Assembly (NCBI RefSeq): GCF_020889625.1
Contig: NZ_CP086380.1
Coordinates: 267,001 to 331,000, forward strand
Length of the DNA: 64,000 nucleotides
Direction: 5' to 3'
Source: Deinococcus radiophilus
Lineage (GTDB): Bacteria; Deinococcota; Deinococci; Deinococcales; Deinococcaceae
Shown one piece after another: positions 62,470 through 64,000 of this stretch. Each line of letters starts with the position of its first letter. Within the stretch, counting starts at the first letter, position 1. The notes beneath the pieces are model-generated. The model was not told the DNA's origin. It saw nothing but the letters and a program-made list of their open reading frames with translations, and did no database searches. The position numbers and the translations under genes were made by a program.

Positions 62470-63339
62470 GTGGATGAACTCCTGGCGTGCTACCAGGAGT
62501 TGCTCGGAGACCACCCGAAACTCAGTCTCAGCAGATTTGCTGGCGAGGTGGAGCGTCCATATCACGTCCTGCGCGATGCCCGGCAGAACGCAGAGCGTTC
62601 TGCACAGCGGACGGAGCGACGTCAGCACGTCCTGGAAGAGGTACGGCTGAAAGCCCTGGAAGAGCCACTCAGCGGCTACCGTCTGATTTATCAGGCCCTA
62701 CAACAAGATGTTCTGCGGCCTGCTCCGGGCCTCCATACTGTTCGTCGCTGCATGGTGGAGTTGAAGGTGCAGCGCCCGATTCCCAGAAAGAAACGCCGTC
62801 CATCGGCATGCCCTACCTCTATCGTTCTCTGGCCAGCGGGCCGCCGAGTTCAGGTCGATGCCATACGGCTCAGCTTGCCGGACGGGATCTGCTGGGCTTA
62901 TCTCGTCCTGGACGTAGAAAGTCGCGCACTGCTGCACATTGAAGTGGTCCGGAATCTCTCTGCCAGCAGCGCGGTCACCGCGCTGCAACGGGGAGTCTAT
63001 GTGCTGCACCATCTCGGCATACACGAGCAGCTCCTGATCATGACTGATGGTGGCTCAGATTTTACGTCTGGCGCATTCCAGGCGGCCTGTCAGGAGCCGG
63101 GCAACTGGGTACGGGCCAAGGTCTCACAGAAGCGAGGAATGGGCATCCTGGAAAGGCTCAACCGGACCTTCAAATATGACGGCGTCTTCCGGGAAGAATT
63201 GACGAATATTGCCCAGCTTCGTGCGTTCAGCACGAAGTTTAAAAACTGGTACAACTCTGGAAGGAGACATTCCAGTCTGGGGTATGCCTACCCCTGGGTT
63301 AAACTGCTGGAAGCTACGGAATCTTCGAACGTGGCTTGA
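62470..63339 (+). CDS. IS3-family transposase OrfB (integrase core)
   Basis: 289 residues. The retroviral-integrase-like core has its DDE residues in RRVQVDAIRLSLPDG, MTDGGSDFTSGAF and GMGILERLNRTFKYDGVF. It has the family end WYNSGRRHSSLGY. Intact by sequence, so the element may still move. Normally made as an OrfAB fusion by frameshifting. Confidence 0.93.
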   Translation: MDELLACYQELLGDHPKLSLSRFAGEVERPYHVLRDARQNAERSAQRTERRQHVLEEVRLKALEEPLSGYRLIYQALQQDVLRPAPGLHTVRRCMVELKVQRPIPRKKRRPSACPTSIVLWPAGRRVQVDAIRLSLPDGICWAYLVLDVESRALLHIEVVRNLSASSAVTALQRGVYVLHHLGIHEQLLIMTDGGSDFTSGAFQAACQEPGNWVRAKVSQKRGMGILERLNRTFKYDGVFREELTNIAQLRAFSTKFKNWYNSGRRHSSLGYAYPWVKLLEATESSNVA

Positions 63340-63360
63340 AGGATTTTCCGTACCACTACC

Positions 63361-63832
63361 GAATCCTAGTGGTCAGACCACTAACTTTATTCAGCTTCCC
63401 AGCTGGACACCTGGCCTGACTGGTCTGGCTGCACCAGGCTACTCCAACCAGAAGATGCTGCCCTATATCTATATCGTTGATGGTCAGTTCAACAGGCACA
63501 CGCTTCAGCACGAGATGGGCCACGCGGCAGGCCTGCACCACGAGCATCAGCGCTGCGACCGCGACCAGTATCTGAATCTCACCAATACGTGGTGGAACCG
63601 CACCATCAACCCTTTGAACTGGAATCGCCTGTGCGAGTGGGGTGAACAGATCGGGAAGTTTGACTACGACTCCATCATGATGTACCACCCGGGTACCTCA
63701 CCGAAGTACACACAGCTCCCTTCCGCCACCTCTGGCTATGAGGGCACCCTACAAACTGGCGTTTGGTCAAGCAATACGCCCTATGACCTGAGTCGGAGTG
63801 ACCTAAACGGCCTTAGAACACTCTATCCTTGA
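63361..63832 (+). pseudogene. Astacin-family zinc metallopeptidase, 3' fragment
   Basis: Holds the catalytic core. The zinc site and astacin signature HEMGHAAGLHHEHQRCDRD (HExxHxxGxxHE) follow QFNRHTLQ, and the Met-turn reads YDSIMMYHPG. The end SRSDLNGLRTLYP is the usual finish of such domains. The gene's front lies at 62001-62109, beyond the IS3 element. The core itself is intact, but without its promoter, signal and N-terminal strands it should be non-functional. Its ancestral product was likely a secreted protease. Confidence 0.85.
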
Positions 63833-63856
63833 GCCATAGGTTCAAAGGGCAGAAGC

Positions 63857-63877
63857 GGGGGGTAGCCCCCTTTCTTT
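63857..63877 (+). terminator. Probable terminator after the astacin gene
   Basis: A G5-6 run and a C5 run (63857-63862 and 63866-63870) form a short hairpin followed by TTTCTTT. Confidence 0.7.
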
Positions 63878-63901
63878 GCCTCTTGAACCGGGAGGTTTCT
63901 G

Positions 63902-64000
63902 ATGAAATACTTGGCATTTCCACTTCTCAGCCTCGCCCTGACCGGCTGCGTAGGCGACATCGTCACTTACAAAGCTCTTTTGAAAGACAATGTTCTGCAA
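63902..64000 (+). CDS. Putative lipoprotein, 3'-truncated by window edge
   Basis: 33 codons are visible. MKYLAFPLLSLALTGCVGD is a short lipoprotein signal with the lipobox LTGC near residue 16. The rest lies outside the window. The ribosome site GGGAGG is seven bases before the ATG. Confidence 0.7.
   Translation, partial: MKYLAFPLLSLALTGCVGDIVTYKALLKDNVLQ

Larger units (their letters stand above)
62110..63360 (+). mobile_element. IS3-family insertion sequence, about 1.25 kb
   Basis: The ends are imperfect inverted repeats matching at 21 of 23 positions: 62110-62132 (GGTAGTGGTACGCGAAATCC..) and 63338-63360. The flanks share GA on both sides, a two-base target duplication. Inside are orfA and orfB in overlapping frames, with a run of eight A for -1 frameshifting. 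It interrupts an astacin-type gene. Confidence 0.88.

Overview
This window is bacterial chromosome that looks like Deinococcus. The evidence is the content: a RecD2-type helicase without RecBC, SbcCD, adjacent phytoene synthase and desaturase genes, an Asp23-nusB-folD cluster, a pyrR-pyrB-x-pyrC operon of the Thermus/Deinococcus kind, and a sigma factor with a long basic-acidic N-terminus. The promoter layout fits too. More than twenty genes have a TANNNT -10 box ending 5-9 bases before the start codon, the leaderless arrangement known to be common in Deinococcus. The species cannot be named from the sequence alone. Most of the window is GC-rich; bases 60540-62110 contain visibly AT-rich stretches.

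Layout. 1-10136: fusA (5' end off the window), a small membrane protein, der, the heme genes hemD and hemA, ygfZ, and two oligopeptide ABC permeases without a binding-protein gene beside them. 10734-12468: asp23-like, nusB and folD, packed with overlapping ends. 12535-19299: mostly hypothetical genes around ispG, an endonuclease III-like gene and a butyrate-kinase-like gene. 19357-19433: an initiator tRNA with a near-perfect promoter and a terminator. 19544-24039: msrA, then the pyrimidine operon with a short leader ORF coupled to pyrR. 24242-31637: apt, a methyltransferase, acyP, mobA, pgm, a holin-like envelope pair and a lipase-like hydrolase. 31736-36571: tsaD, a PIN/TRAM protein, crtB and crtI. 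37121-46559: sbcC, sbcD, two exported or hydrolase genes, a decayed peptide-binding lipoprotein and recD2. 47155-53961: thrC, then a diaminopimelate/lysine cluster dapB-dapA-dapL-lysA. 54034-60541: a diguanylate cyclase, an rRNA-type methyltransferase, rpoD and a DUF4129-like membrane protein. 60543-64000: an accessory stretch in which an IS4-type element splits a small secreted-protein gene and an IS3-type element splits an astacin metallopeptidase gene.

Most worth following up: the DapL-type DAP cluster, unexpected where peptidoglycan is reported to contain ornithine and lysine to come from the aminoadipate route, with dapA broken by an in-frame TAG at codon 37; the two IS-split secreted-protein genes, of which the astacin can be rejoined in frame; the pyr leader ORF; a hammerhead-like motif downstream of rpoD; and a widespread leaderless promoter pattern that helps fix start codons. 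No clearly new defence system, CRISPR array or prophage was seen.
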